NCBI RefSeq assembly: GCF_002812085.1
Contig: NZ_NPDM01000007.1
Span: 1 to 64,000 of the forward strand
From: Leptospira levettii
Lineage (GTDB): Bacteria > Spirochaetota > Leptospiria > Leptospirales > Leptospiraceae
DNA length: 64,000 nucleotides
Reading direction: 5' to 3'
In this document: positions 17,933-27,569 of the stretch, one piece after another
Layout of the letters: every line of letters starts with the position of its first letter
Numbering within the stretch: position 1 is the first letter of the stretch
The notes under the pieces: generated by a model
Seen by the model: only the letters and a program-made list of their open reading frames with translations
What the model was told of the DNA's origin: nothing
Databases searched by the model: none
Translations under genes and position numbers: made by a program

Positions 17933-19099
17933 ATGTCCTCTCTTAAAAACTATATCTTCACTTCCGAGTCCGTATCTGAAGGACACCCGGACAAAGTCTG
18001 TGACCAAATTTCTGATGCCATTCTCGATGCGTATTTAGCCCAAGATCCAAAGTCCCGCGTAGCTTGTGAAACCCTAGTCACGACAAATCTTGTCGTCATC
18101 GCTGGTGAAATCACTAGTAAGGGAAAAGTAGACACACAAGAAATCGCACGAGATGTGATTCGCAAAATTGGATACAACGACATCAATATGTACTTCGATG
18201 CTGACTTTGCAGTGGTTGCTTCACACGTCCATGCACAATCTCCAGACATTGCCCAAGGGGTAAACGAAGGAGAAGGTCTTCATACAGAACAAGGTGCTGG
18301 TGACCAAGGATTGATGTTTGGATTTGCAATTGCAGAAACTCCAGAGTTAATGCCTGCTCCTCTTTATTACTCACACAAACTCCTCGAACACCTATCAGAA
18401 CTTCGCCATACAAACAAAATTGAATGGTTACGACCTGATGCAAAATCACAAGTTACCATCCAATACGAAGATGGAAAACCAAAACGTGTTGATACCGTTG
18501 TTATTTCCACACAACACAAACCTGGTGTGACTCATAAACAAATCGAAGAAGCGGTTATCGAAGAGTGTATCAAAAAAATGATTCCAAAAGAATTGTTAAC
18601 TAACACTCGTTATTTTATTAACCCAACAGGAAAATTTGAGATTGGTGGTCCACATGGTGATACTGGTCTAACAGGACGTAAAATCATTGTTGATACTTAT
18701 GGTGGAATGGGTCGCCACGGTGGTGGTGCATTCTCTGGAAAAGATCCATCAAAAGTAGACAGATCTGCTGCTTATATGGGTCGTTACATCGCGAAAAACG
18801 TTGTTGCTGCTGGCCTTGCTCACAAATGTGAAGTACAATTGGCTTATGCAATTGGTGTTGCACAACCAGTGTCTGTTCTTGTTGATACATTTGGAACAGG
18901 AACGATTTCCGATGAAGAAATTGCAAAACGAGTGCTTGCAAATTTCAAACTCACTCCAAAAGGAATTGTAGAAGGTTTGGATCTCCTTGGAAAAGGAAGA
19001 AAATACCAAGAAACTGCTGCTTACGGCCATTTTGGTAGAACTGGTAGCACATTCACTTGGGAAAAAACTGATAAAGCAGAAGCGTTAAAAAAAGGATAA
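17933..19099 (+). CDS. metK: S-adenosylmethionine synthase
   Basis: Makes S-adenosylmethionine from methionine and ATP in the cytoplasm. The 388-residue length is standard. Signatures present: [16 protein letters not shown] with the ATP-site His, [12 protein letters not shown] in the flexible-loop region, [14 protein letters not shown], and [19 protein letters not shown] with metal and phosphate ligands. It sits inside a plus-strand gene run with only 10 bases before it, so no SAM riboswitch could precede it directly and none is visible. The transketolase half follows two bases after the stop. Confidence 0.98.
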   Translation: MSSLKNYIFTSESVSEGHPDKVCDQISDAILDAYLAQDPKSRVACETLVTTNLVVIAGEITSKGKVDTQEIARDVIRKIGYNDINMYFDADFAVVASHVHAQSPDIAQGVNEGEGLHTEQGAGDQGLMFGFAIAETPELMPAPLYYSHKLLEHLSELRHTNKIEWLRPDAKSQVTIQYEDGKPKRVDTVVISTQHKPGVTHKQIEEAVIEECIKKMIPKELLTNTRYFINPTGKFEIGGPHGDTGLTGRKIIVDTYGGMGRHGGGAFSGKDPSKVDRSAAYMGRYIAKNVVAAGLAHKCEVQLAYAIGVAQPVSVLVDTFGTGTISDEEIAKRVLANFKLTPKGIVEGLDLLGKGRKYQETAAYGHFGRTGSTFTWEKTDKAEALKKG

Positions 19100-19101
19100 T
19101 C

Positions 19102-20067
19102 ATGGGAGCACCTAGCCAATCAACAGCGGACAAAAAAGCAACAAGAGATGCATACGGCGAAGCCTTAGTTGAGTTAGGTGCATCAAGACAAGATGTGGTA
19201 GTTTTAGATGCGGACCTTTCTGGTTCCACAAAAACTGCTGACTTCAAAAAGAAGTTTCCTGAAAGATTTTTTAACGTAGGTGTCGCAGAACAAAATTTAG
19301 TTGGTCATGCGGCAGGTCTTGCACTTTCAGGGTTTGTTCCCTTTGCATCAAGTTTTGCTATGTTTTTATCAGGACGTGCCTGGGAAGTTGTAAGGAACAG
19401 TGTCGTTTATCCAAAGTTAAACGTAAAACTAGTAGCTTCTCACGGTGGTATCACAGTTGGAGAAGATGGTGCTTCTCACCAATGTATTGAAGACTTTGCC
19501 ATTATGCGTGTCATTCCAGAAATGACTGTCATTTGTCCATCTGACTTCAATGAAACCAAACAAGTGATTCATGCCATTGCCGATTACAAAGGCCCTGTGT
19601 ATGTCCGAGTGGGAAGACCTGCGATTCCTGTCATCGAACGAGAAAACTACAAATTCCAAATTGGAAAAGCAGAAGTGATGTCAGAAGGAAAAGACGTTTG
19701 TATCATTGCCAATGGTGTGATGGTGAACGAAGCCATGAAGGCAGTGACTCTTTTAAAAGAAAAGGGAATCAGTGCTACACTTCTCAATATGGCAACAATC
19801 AAACCTTTGGATAAAGAGACCATCATCGCCAAAGCAAAAGAATGTGGTGCTGTTGTGACTTGTGAAGAACACAATGTCATTGGTGGCCTTGGTTCTGCTG
19901 TATCTGAACTTTTATCTGAAGAGTATCCTGTTCCAGTCATCAAAGTTGGAATGAAAGATACATTCGGAAAATCTGGAACTTGGAGTGGACTTCTCGATTA
20001 TTTTGGCCTTCGTGCTAAAGATGTAGTTTCCCACGCGGAACTTGCTATTTCCAAAAAGAAAAAATAG
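19102..20067 (+). CDS. Transketolase, C-terminal subunit type
   Basis: A 321-residue protein equal to the pyrimidine-binding and C-terminal domains of transketolase. The pyrimidine-domain signatures are [33 protein letters not shown] (with the catalytic Glu) and [15 protein letters not shown]; the C-terminal domain begins near [10 protein letters not shown]. The thiamine-pyrophosphate (GDG) half is absent and not found nearby, so a separate N-terminal subunit must be encoded elsewhere for activity. It could also be a DXS-like or other TPP-enzyme half, but the split-transketolase assignment fits best. It starts two bases after metK, so the two are co-transcribed. Confidence 0.88.
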   Translation: MGAPSQSTADKKATRDAYGEALVELGASRQDVVVLDADLSGSTKTADFKKKFPERFFNVGVAEQNLVGHAAGLALSGFVPFASSFAMFLSGRAWEVVRNSVVYPKLNVKLVASHGGITVGEDGASHQCIEDFAIMRVIPEMTVICPSDFNETKQVIHAIADYKGPVYVRVGRPAIPVIERENYKFQIGKAEVMSEGKDVCIIANGVMVNEAMKAVTLLKEKGISATLLNMATIKPLDKETIIAKAKECGAVVTCEEHNVIGGLGSAVSELLSEEYPVPVIKVGMKDTFGKSGTWSGLLDYFGLRAKDVVSHAELAISKKKK

Positions 20068-20083
20068 GGGATAGGCTTCGGTC

Positions 20084-20410
20084 ATGACCGGTTCCGGAGC
20101 ATCCCAACCTTCTATCTTAGAAGAAACCGAAATCAAACCAACGAGAAATGACGGCCCCTGGAAGGTCGTTTTGTGGGATGATGACCACCATACCTATGAG
20201 TACGTCATCGAGATGCTCATGGATGTTTGCCAAATGACTTGGGAAAAAGCCTTCCAACATGCAGTGGAGGTGGATACCCGTAAAAAAACCATTGTCTTTT
20301 CTGGGGAATTAGAACACGCTGAGTTTGTCCATGAAAGGATCTTGGAATACGGTCCTGACCCTCGTATGAGTTCCTCAAAAGGATCCATGACCGCAACTTT
20401 AGAACAATAA
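20084..20410 (+). CDS. clpS: ATP-dependent Clp protease adaptor ClpS
   Basis: A 108-residue adaptor that delivers N-degron substrates to ClpA-type unfoldases. After a flexible N-terminus (residues 1-23) comes the ClpS core: WKVVLWDDDHHTYEYVIEML (the usual NDD is changed to DDD), CQMTWEKAFQHAVEVD and the last strand IVFSGELEHAEFVHERIL. The C-terminus is longer than usual and Ser/Met-rich (RMSSSKGSMTATLEQ). It follows the transketolase half after 16 bases. No clpA gene is within the window. Confidence 0.92.
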   Translation: MTGSGASQPSILEETEIKPTRNDGPWKVVLWDDDHHTYEYVIEMLMDVCQMTWEKAFQHAVEVDTRKKTIVFSGELEHAEFVHERILEYGPDPRMSSSKGSMTATLEQ

Positions 20411-20471
20411 GATTTTTAAATATTTATTTGATTTAACCTTAGATTTCAATTAAAAAGTGTAATAAAACGAA

Positions 20472-21851
20472 ATGAAATTTTCAAAATTAAAGAACCAAAT
20501 ATACGGAATGTTAGTTGAATCATTTCATAATTTCAAGAGAGATTTTCTTGAATTAGATGAAAAACTATATTCAAAAAACTACATTTTGTTTTTAGCGAAT
20601 TTTTTTATTTCATTCGCCCTTTTATTTTTAAGAAAACCAGATTCATTACTCAATGCACAATTATGGGCTGAAGACGGTGTATTGTTTTTACACGATGAGT
20701 GGCATGTTGGATTTCCAGATACTATATTCATTCTTTATGCAGGATACGTACATTTTGTACCAAGACTAGTGGCATTTATTTCAAATTTTTTTCCGTTTGA
20801 AGTGATTCCATTTATTTTTAATTTTTCAGCTATATTCTTATCTGCTATTTCTGTTTCTATATTTTCTCTTACCAATTTCCGCTATATCTTGAAGAGCGAT
20901 ATTTTAAGAACTCTCGTTGTTGTTTTAATCTGCTTAATGCCAATAGGCCCTGAATCAATCAATAATATTACAAATGTACATTTCTATCTTTCATTGGGCG
21001 TTTTTCTGATTGCATTAATTGGAGGAAGCTTAAGCAGATGGGCATATTTTTTATTTTTTTTATTTGTACTTTTAGGAATTTTGTCCGCTCCCTTAGCAGT
21101 TTTTTGTGCACCACTTTTTTTAATTCGACCGATTCTGTGTAGGTCCGAAAAATTGCGATGGCTTTATGTTTTGCTTTTTGTAATTAGTGTCGTTTATGGC
21201 TTCACTGTATTTCAAATTGGATCTAAAGAATCCGTACCTTCGATTGACTGGTTGTTTCTTGCGAATCCATTTAACATTGAAAAATTAATTCGTGTTACCA
21301 TATCTGGCTTTCTAATCAATGACGACTACTTTGCTTTCCTTAAATACTTCAAATTTCTGTGGCTCTTTGAACTGTTTTTGCTATTTCAATTTATAAATAA
21401 ATTTAGAATCCAGGGAATTCAAACATCAATTTTACTTATTTATTTTTTGCTTACTATGTTTATTCCGATTTTACTTAGAGGAGGTTTGACTTTAACCGAA
21501 GAGCAGTTAGGTTATGCAGTACTACTTAATAGTGCAAAAGATAATTTGTATTTTGGAAATGTACTTAATTTAATAGTATCGAGATACGGAGTAGTTCCTT
21601 ATTTTTTGTTTTGTATTTTTTTCTTTGTTGTTGTATTTGAAAGTAAAAATAATAAATCAAACTATTTCTTCCCGTTAGCTATTACGATTCTTTTTGTTTT
21701 TATCATTAGAAATTCCATTTTTATAAAGCCATTCGAAGATTTAAATTGGAAAAGTTATGGAGAATTAGTAAAAAATAAACAGGATGTGGTAATTCCTATC
21801 AATCCACCTTGGTTTCCAAAACTACATATGAAAAAGGAAGATTGGAGGTAA
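20472..21851 (+). CDS. Multi-pass membrane protein, possible GT-C-type glycosyltransferase
   Basis: A 459-residue integral membrane protein with about ten to eleven hydrophobic segments. The first extracytoplasmic loop has NAQLWAEDGVLFLHDEW; an acidic AEDG motif in this place is typical of GT-C-fold glycosyltransferases that use lipid-linked sugars. That is the only functional hint, so the assignment is an inference. Base use is more AT-rich than its neighbours, with long T and A runs and TTT/ATT/AAA-rich codons, which may mean horizontal acquisition or simply membrane-protein bias. It lies between clpS and a divergently oriented glycogen-binding-like gene, with no clear operon partner. Confidence 0.65.
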   Translation: MKFSKLKNQIYGMLVESFHNFKRDFLELDEKLYSKNYILFLANFFISFALLFLRKPDSLLNAQLWAEDGVLFLHDEWHVGFPDTIFILYAGYVHFVPRLVAFISNFFPFEVIPFIFNFSAIFLSAISVSIFSLTNFRYILKSDILRTLVVVLICLMPIGPESINNITNVHFYLSLGVFLIALIGGSLSRWAYFLFFLFVLLGILSAPLAVFCAPLFLIRPILCRSEKLRWLYVLLFVISVVYGFTVFQIGSKESVPSIDWLFLANPFNIEKLIRVTISGFLINDDYFAFLKYFKFLWLFELFLLFQFINKFRIQGIQTSILLIYFLLTMFIPILLRGGLTLTEEQLGYAVLLNSAKDNLYFGNVLNLIVSRYGVVPYFLFCIFFFVVVFESKNNKSNYFFPLAITILFVFIIRNSIFIKPFEDLNWKSYGELVKNKQDVVIPINPPWFPKLHMKKEDWR

Positions 21852-21920
21852 TTTTTATATTCAATGTATAACCACATGAAAATTGATCGACTCAAACCAG
21901 AGTCAGATGATTCAAAATCT

Positions 21921-22799
21921 TCACATCTTACGTTCTAAAGCATAGTTGCGCTCAGGAACCAAAAGAGATGAGACCGATTCATTTGTATCGATTTTTATAT
22001 TCGTAGTTGGATTGTAAGTATCTAACATTGTCTCACCATCAACGATGAATTGGTAGTGATACTCACCAGGGAGTAATTTTTTCTCTAAGGTAAAAACCCC
22101 TTTACGATCTTTTTTCAAAAAATCATGTTCAGGGTTCCAATCATTAAAATTTCCCACTACACGGACCACTTCTGCATTCGGTAAATAAATTTGAAATTTG
22201 ACTGTCCGAAGGTCTCGTTCTTCGTTTGCGGAATCTTCCAATACCATCGTTTTGGTTTGGCGATCTGTGTCTTTAGAATCCAAAACAAATCGTGAATAAT
22301 AAGAACCTGACCCATCTTCCACCTTATCAAAGTTTTCTGGATCATAGGTGAGTAGGCCATTCACTCGAAATTTATATTCGTAAACAGGATCTTCTTCGTA
22401 ACTATCTTTGATTTGGTTAGGTTCGATGACTGTGTAATAAATTCCATATTGGTTCCGTTTCATTTCAGCGCATTCCCAATTGTTAAAACTACCGCAGATT
22501 TCCACAGATTCATCTCTAAGGCCATTATAGGTGAAAAGAATCCCTCGGTGGAGAAGGTTCCCACTCGAAACATAGGATTCGACATCAAGATAACGAATGT
22601 AACGTGGTGCGATGTTTTTCTTCAGACTTTCCAATTGCCAAAGGTAATAAACCGTGTCTTGGTCTTCGGTTTCATCAGACATTTCGAGTTCTCCAGAAGA
22701 AAAACTGCCAATCCAATCCATACCATCGTCGGCAAAAATTCCAATACCTGTCAAAAAGAGTAAAATGAGGGCAATTCGGATGAATTTGGATTTCAACAT
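21921..22799 (-). CDS. Secreted protein with two glycogen-binding-like (CBM48/AMPK-type) modules
   Basis: A 292-residue exported protein with a signal peptide (FIRIALILLFLTGIGIFADD). Two CBM48/AMPK-beta-type modules are visible: one around residues 80-165 (GLRDESVEICGSFNNWECAEMKR ... YEYKFRVNG), the second around 195-275 (KFQIYLPNAEVVRVVGNFNDWNPEHDFLKK ... YHYQFIVDG). Each carries the GxFNxW signature and the YxYxFxVDG strand that bind alpha-glucans in studied members. No catalytic domain is present. It could be a periplasmic carbohydrate-binding or structural protein. It is transcribed away from the large TPR gene, sharing a 155-base intergenic region. Confidence 0.8.
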   Translation of the reverse strand: MLKSKFIRIALILLFLTGIGIFADDGMDWIGSFSSGELEMSDETEDQDTVYYLWQLESLKKNIAPRYIRYLDVESYVSSGNLLHRGILFTYNGLRDESVEICGSFNNWECAEMKRNQYGIYYTVIEPNQIKDSYEEDPVYEYKFRVNGLLTYDPENFDKVEDGSGSYYSRFVLDSKDTDRQTKTMVLEDSANEERDLRTVKFQIYLPNAEVVRVVGNFNDWNPEHDFLKKDRKGVFTLEKKLLPGEYHYQFIVDGETMLDTYNPTTNIKIDTNESVSSLLVPERNYALERKM

Positions 22800-22924
22800 A
22801 GTGCAGATGTCTTTTGTGTCCTTTGTCTTTATTTTCGGCAGGATTGAAAAAAGAGCGTGAAAGGTTTTTTCATTCGAGAATCATCTGACATAATAAAAAA
22901 AATATTCTGTCATTTTAAGAAGGG

Positions 22925-22932
22925 GCCGATAA
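22925..22932 (+). promoter_or_regulatory. Candidate flagellar-type (sigma-28) -10 element
   Basis: GCCGATAA, identical to the sigma-28/FliA -10 consensus, ends 22 bases before the ATG of the DPF-repeat/TPR gene. A matching TAAA at the usual 15-base spacing is not seen, so this is half a promoter and may be chance. It gains weight only if the downstream protein really is flagellar. Confidence 0.3.
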
Positions 22933-22954
22933 TTCATTAGGAATAGACCTTCGC

Positions 22955-25900
22955 ATGGCTGAGCCGATAGACAAATTGAGTCCGGAAGAAATCACACAAA
23001 TCGAGACGATGTTTTCGGCTCTCAATAAGAACCCTATGTCCTCGGAAGAGCTCAACCCGATGGCGAAGGTCTTACGTGAGAAACTAGGCTATACCAATCC
23101 CTTTTCTGGCAATGAAGAGCCAGAACCTACTGACGATGAGCCAAATGATGATCTACCAGATGATTTTGGTGGCGATGAGACGGCCACAGGTGACAGCTCC
23201 GATCCTTTTTCTGGCCTCGATGATGATGATGATTTTGGTCCCCCAAAACTTTCCAGTTCCCAACCGGAAGAAGACGATGGGATTGATTTAGATGAATTAT
23301 TAGGCGAAGATAGCCCAAAACCCAAAGAGACAACACCTCCTTCTAATACTGATTTTGATGATTTAGGAATGGATTCTCCCACAGATGATTTGTCTGGGAA
23401 TGAAGATCCATTTTCTACCCCTGCTGGTGACGAAGCCGATCCATTTGCAAACCTTGGATCTCCCAGTGACTCTGAGGCAGGTGCCGATGATCCTTTTGCC
23501 AATTTAGATGCGATTGATGAAGCACCCATTGAAGAAACAAAGGCGCCGGAAATTGGTGATGATCCCTTTGCCAATTTAGGTAGTGATGACGATTCAATTC
23601 CAAAAACAACCGACGAAGACTTGTTTGCTGGGTTTGATTCAGGTTCGGAAGAACCACAAGGTACAAGTGATGATTTTGACTTTGGATCTGGTGGCGAAAC
23701 TCCTTCGGGTGATGATCCATTTGCTGATATGGGGTCTACCCCATCCGATGCAGACGCGGGTGCTGGTTTTGGGGATGACCCTTTTGGAAGTTTAGATTCT
23801 CCTTCTTCTGATGTTACTACGGGTGATGATCCCTTTGGTGATCTTTCCACACCTACATCCTCAAGCGAACCTTCGTTTGGTGATGATCCATTTGCCGATA
23901 TGGGATCTACTCCACCTGCTTCCGATACAGGAGCAGGTTTTGAAGATGATCCTTTTGGAAGTATGGAAACCCCATCCACTTCCGCAAGAGAATCAGAACC
24001 TGCGGATATAGGTGGTGGATTTGATGATCCATTTGGTGACTTGGGTGTGGGGATGGAACCACCAAGTCTTGATGATGATTTAGCTGCTCCTTCCTTTGAT
24101 GACTTAGCACCTTCCATTGATGATATGCCTGTTTCTGCCATGGACGATTTTGGTGGAAATGATGAGGGTCCAGGTGGATTTGAAGAAGACCTCATGTCTC
24201 TTGGCAAAGAGGAAGAACCGGAAGAATCCCTTGAAGCCAATTTAACGGATGAAGAACTTGCGGTCATCCAATCTGAGTTACTTCGTTATCCTCCAAAATT
24301 AAGACGAACCATTATTGATGCGATTGTCAACCAACGCATTCCTGTTCGGAACCAAAAAGAAATCATTGAGCTCATCAAAGCCCAACAAAAACCAGAAGAC
24401 ATTGCTAGTTTCTTAAGTGGACTTCTTGGCGAACGAGTCGAACTCAGTGATTCAAGTGGAAAATTTGCGGCAGATGGAGTTCCCATCATCGCAAGTAAGG
24501 ATGCTTACACAAAAGAAGGTGCTGCTCGAAAACGTGAGTTAATTAGAAGGACAATTTTATCTTCTGCAGCAGCAATCTTTTTGGTATTTGGAATCGTTAC
24601 TTTATGGAAATACGTAATTGTTCCTTACCGTGCAAAAGCGCAGTATGCTCTTGGACTTGAAAAAATAGAAGAATACAGTTATGAAACTGATGCCCTAGAA
24701 AAGAAAAAATTACTAGCTGATGCTGAGAATTATTTTATCAAAGGGGAAGAGATTTTCCCACATAACTTAGAGTTTTTGAACAAATATTGTACTGCTTATA
24801 CCAAAGCAGGTTTGTACGAACGAGCGTTTGAAAAATGTTTTGGAAAGGTAGAACCAGATTTTGGTTATGAACCAGAAGACAAAGAACACAAACGTGCTTG
24901 GGAAAATCGTAAAGAAGTTCCAAACATCAGTTTTGCGAAAAAAACGGAATGGAATGACGCAGGTGTTGAAACAGCTGGTAGAAGACCACTCCCCGAACTG
25001 GCATTTTATTTAACTTCACAAGATAAAGTTCCAAGAAAGGTATTAAAAGCAGGTGCCTACATCGCATCTCGCCTCAAATACAATGTTCATGATATAGATA
25101 CATATATTGCACTCGGAACATTTCACTCCTTTCACAGAAAAGACTTCATTGAAGTTCCACCAGGAAGTAATCGCAAAAAATATAAAAATGATCACCTTGC
25201 GATTGAATACTTCAAACGAGTGTTTACTGATGGGGGAGATCCTGATAATGTTGATGCCATTGCTGGTATAGCAAAAATTTTCTATAACAAACAAGAGTTT
25301 GGAACAGCTGTTAAATACTATAACGATATTATTGAAAAGTATCCAAAAAATCCAATTGGACACGGTGGGATTTTATCAACCTATATTGAAATGTGGAAAC
25401 GTGATAAAAATCCACAATATGTTTTAAACCACCATAGGCAAGTTCGTAATGCTCTAAACATTGAAGATGAACTTTCACTTTTTGTTTTGGCAAAACTTGC
25501 TTCCTTTTATATTGATTTGGATTCTGAAGAAGTCCGTATCAAATACAACATCAATCCAGAAGACCAAGTCACGGGTATGGAGATTGATGACAACGTAGAA
25601 TATCTGCTAAACATTGCTTATGGCAAAGATGGTGGTTCAAAATTTGCGGAAGGGTACTACCAGAGAGCACGTTTTTACTTCAAAAAAGAAGAAGCGGCTC
25701 GTGCTTTAAAACAATTAGAATTAGCATCAACTTATGATATTAGACATTATTTAGCAGTTTTACTGATGGCTGAGTATTATATCCAAACAGAAGATTACGA
25801 TGAAGCTGTAAAACTTTTAAAAGAAGCTGATGATCGATACCAAAACTATCGTGATCGTTTGGGAGAAAGGGACGAAGATGAAACCTTACTCGAAGGTAGT

Positions 25901-26626
25901 CCAGGAAGGATTTCGTTTAACTTAGGTAAAATTCAATTTTTGGAAGCAGCTGGGATAAACGTAACAGACAATATACGAGAATTCCCTGGCAAAAAAATCT
26001 ATCCAGAACGAAGTATTGGAACACTTTCCTATGAAGAAAAGGAAAGACGAAATGGCCTTTTTATAGCACGTGAATCTTTTCTCGCAGCACTTGACCGTGA
26101 TATTTCCAAAGATCCAAAGATTGTGAGAGAATGTTATTATTATTTGGGTTGGATTGATTATAACCATGGTGACTTTGCACAAAGTTTAGATTTTTGGGCA
26201 GAACTTCCGGAAGAAGATATATACAATAACCCGACCTTACTCTTTGGAAAGGGAAATGCATTTTATTATACAAGACAATACAATGCAGCACTTGGCAACT
26301 ATCTGAAGTTAAAGGATGATTTTGAACTGAAAGAACAAAGCCTTGGTCGAATTGACACTGAAAACTCTGATCATAGAGAAGTGTATGAGACTTTAACAGC
26401 TCTTTACAATAATATTGGTGCAGTGTATGAGAAAAAACAAGATACCATCAATGCACTCAAATACTATTGGAAAGCTATGGAAACAGCACGTAAAATAGGT
26501 TCCGTTAGTGAAATTGCCAACTCGAATAAGGATTTGGTTTTTGCTAGAGCCAAATTGGATAGAGAACCACTGTTAGAAGACTGGTTAGCTCCTACATTAG
26601 ATCGATTGGCTCAGATAAAAAAATAA
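22955..26626 (+). CDS. Large Asp-rich DPF-repeat, single-TM, TPR protein; candidate flagellar collar protein (FlcA-like)
   Basis: A 1223-residue protein in three parts. Residues about 60-400 are acidic and disordered, with eleven DPF-containing repeats (mostly (G/A)DDPF(A/G)xL/M spaced by Ser/Thr/Pro). A folded segment at about 430-485 (LRRTIIDAIVNQRIPVRNQKEIIELIKAQ) precedes one membrane helix near 530-552. After it come about 650 residues of helical repeats with TPR consensus pieces (AVKYYNDIIEKYPKNPIGHGGIL, ARALKQLELASTYDIRHYLAVL, ALKYYWKAMETARKIG). This orientation would put the acidic region in the cytoplasm and the TPRs in the periplasm. The layout recalls the spirochaete periplasmic flagellar collar protein FlcA (Borrelia BB0326); that identity is my inference, not a match I could test. 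Confidence 0.7.
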   Translation: MAEPIDKLSPEEITQIETMFSALNKNPMSSEELNPMAKVLREKLGYTNPFSGNEEPEPTDDEPNDDLPDDFGGDETATGDSSDPFSGLDDDDDFGPPKLSSSQPEEDDGIDLDELLGEDSPKPKETTPPSNTDFDDLGMDSPTDDLSGNEDPFSTPAGDEADPFANLGSPSDSEAGADDPFANLDAIDEAPIEETKAPEIGDDPFANLGSDDDSIPKTTDEDLFAGFDSGSEEPQGTSDDFDFGSGGETPSGDDPFADMGSTPSDADAGAGFGDDPFGSLDSPSSDVTTGDDPFGDLSTPTSSSEPSFGDDPFADMGSTPPASDTGAGFEDDPFGSMETPSTSARESEPADIGGGFDDPFGDLGVGMEPPSLDDDLAAPSFDDLAPSIDDMPVSAMDDFGGNDEGPGGFEEDLMSLGKEEEPEESLEANLTDEELAVIQSELLRYPPKLRRTIIDAIVNQRIPVRNQKEIIELIKAQQKPEDIASFLSGLLGERVELSDSSGKFAADGVPIIASKDAYTKEGAARKRELIRRTILSSAAAIFLVFGIVTLWKYVIVPYRAKAQYALGLEKIEEYSYETDALEKKKLLADAENYFIKGEEIFPHNLEFLNKYCTAYTKAGLYERAFEKCFGKVEPDFGYEPEDKEHKRAWENRKEVPNISFAKKTEWNDAGVETAGRRPLPELAFYLTSQDKVPRKVLKAGAYIASRLKYNVHDIDTYIALGTFHSFHRKDFIEVPPGSNRKKYKNDHLAIEYFKRVFTDGGDPDNVDAIAGIAKIFYNKQEFGTAVKYYNDIIEKYPKNPIGHGGILSTYIEMWKRDKNPQYVLNHHRQVRNALNIEDELSLFVLAKLASFYIDLDSEEVRIKYNINPEDQVTGMEIDDNVEYLLNIAYGKDGGSKFAEGYYQRARFYFKKEEAARALKQLELASTYDIRHYLAVLLMAEYYIQTEDYDEAVKLLKEADDRYQNYRDRLGERDEDETLLEGSPGRISFNLGKIQFLEAAGINVTDNIREFPGKKIYPERSIGTLSYEEKERRNGLFIARESFLAALDRDISKDPKIVRECYYYLGWIDYNHGDFAQSLDFWAELPEEDIYNNPTLLFGKGNAFYYTRQYNAALGNYLKLKDDFELKEQSLGRIDTENSDHREVYETLTALYNNIGAVYEKKQDTINALKYYWKAMETARKIGSVSEIANSNKDLVFARAKLDREPLLEDWLAPTLDRLAQIKK
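23190..24040 (+). repeat. Degenerate coding repeat, 11 DPF units
   Basis: Within the large TPR gene, eleven copies of a short unit centred on GAT-GAT-CC(A/C/T)-TTT (Asp-Asp-Pro-Phe) are spaced irregularly by 10-35 codons. Two longer units (GDDPFADMGSTP plus GAGFxDDPFGS) are near-duplicates at about 23715-23800 and 23875-23960, indicating recent internal duplication. Copy number is likely to vary between strains. Confidence 0.8.
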
Positions 26627-26633
26627 ACTTATA

Positions 26634-27443
26634 TTATTTGCGAAAACGTTCGCGAATTCCGAGTAATAGAAAGTAAAACGTTTCCCACATACGTCGGATT
26701 CGGTATGGTCTTGCAATGATGCGCCACAACCAAATCAAACCTCTTTCTTTGAACCATTCAGGGGCTTTTTTATCAGCACCAGATAACATATCTAAGGCGC
26801 CACCTACACCAATTACAACCGCTTTTCCGAAATAACCTGTATTGTTTTCGATCCAAATTTCTTGTTCAGGGAAGTCCATGGCAAGGAATATGATATCAGG
26901 TCCTGTTTTTCGAATTGCTTCTTTCACTCGCATTTCGCGTTGGCGATCTAAATGACCTGCATGCCTTCCCACAATACGAACTTTCGGAAAGTGCCTTGTG
27001 AGATTAAAATAAATACGTTCTACGATTTCGTCTTTTGCGCCAAAGATAAAAGCTGTGAACTCTTTGAGTTCTGCCAGTCGGATTAGGTCCATCATCACAG
27101 CAATCGGTGTGACTCTTTCTTTTAATCGGCCTTTTGTCATCCAACCAATTCCCGCACCTTCCACTAATATGGTACCTGCTTTTTCAGCAATTCGGTGGAG
27201 CGATTTTTTAGGACGCATCCTCATGAGTTTGATTGGATCTAAGAATAAAACATGGTGCATGCCTTCTTTTTTTTCAAGCACGCGGAAAAGTTTCGCAATC
27301 GCTTCATCTGTTGTGACATTGTCTATTGGAATACCTAAAACATTCAACGTTTCTAACTTGGAAACATCGATATTTTGGTATTCTAGTAGTATATCTCTCT
27401 CGTCTTTTGAGGAATTGTGAACGATTTCGCTCAATTGCTTCAT
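26634..27443 (-). CDS. WecG/TagA/CpsF-family glycosyltransferase
   Basis: A 269-residue glycosyltransferase of the family that adds an N-acetyl-aminosugar to an undecaprenyl-linked sugar. Motifs include LGIPIDNVTTDEAI near the N-terminus, a conserved ILVEGAGIGWMTKGRL segment (usually PDG.G), IVGRHAGHLDR, DIIFLAMDFPEQEIWIENN and VVIGVGGALDMLSG. The C-terminus WLWRIIARPYRIRRMW is the usual amphipathic membrane-binding helix. It is expected at the inner face of the cytoplasmic membrane in polysaccharide or glycan assembly. It stands alone on the minus strand, converging on the TPR gene with an 8-base gap. Confidence 0.85.
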   Translation of the reverse strand: MKQLSEIVHNSSKDERDILLEYQNIDVSKLETLNVLGIPIDNVTTDEAIAKLFRVLEKKEGMHHVLFLDPIKLMRMRPKKSLHRIAEKAGTILVEGAGIGWMTKGRLKERVTPIAVMMDLIRLAELKEFTAFIFGAKDEIVERIYFNLTRHFPKVRIVGRHAGHLDRQREMRVKEAIRKTGPDIIFLAMDFPEQEIWIENNTGYFGKAVVIGVGGALDMLSGADKKAPEWFKERGLIWLWRIIARPYRIRRMWETFYFLLLGIRERFRK

Positions 27444-27569
27444 GTAGCCAGGTTTTCCTTTCCTATCTAAAGCATTATGTCCAGTACCCTCTCTTGTCGC
27501 CTCTAAATTTTTAAAAACTTTCGTTTTTTCACTTGGATTGGAACCGAGAGAACGAGAAAAAGTATCAAA

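Noticed and set aside
20472..21851. Mobile element carrying the AT-rich membrane gene
   Set aside because: No transposase, terminal inverted repeats, direct repeats or tRNA boundary could be seen.
23089..24267. A 392-codon open frame antisense to the DPF-repeat region
   Set aside because: It is the Ser/Pro/Gly-rich mirror of the Asp-rich repeats; biased codons remove stop codons on the other strand. No ribosome site or domain.
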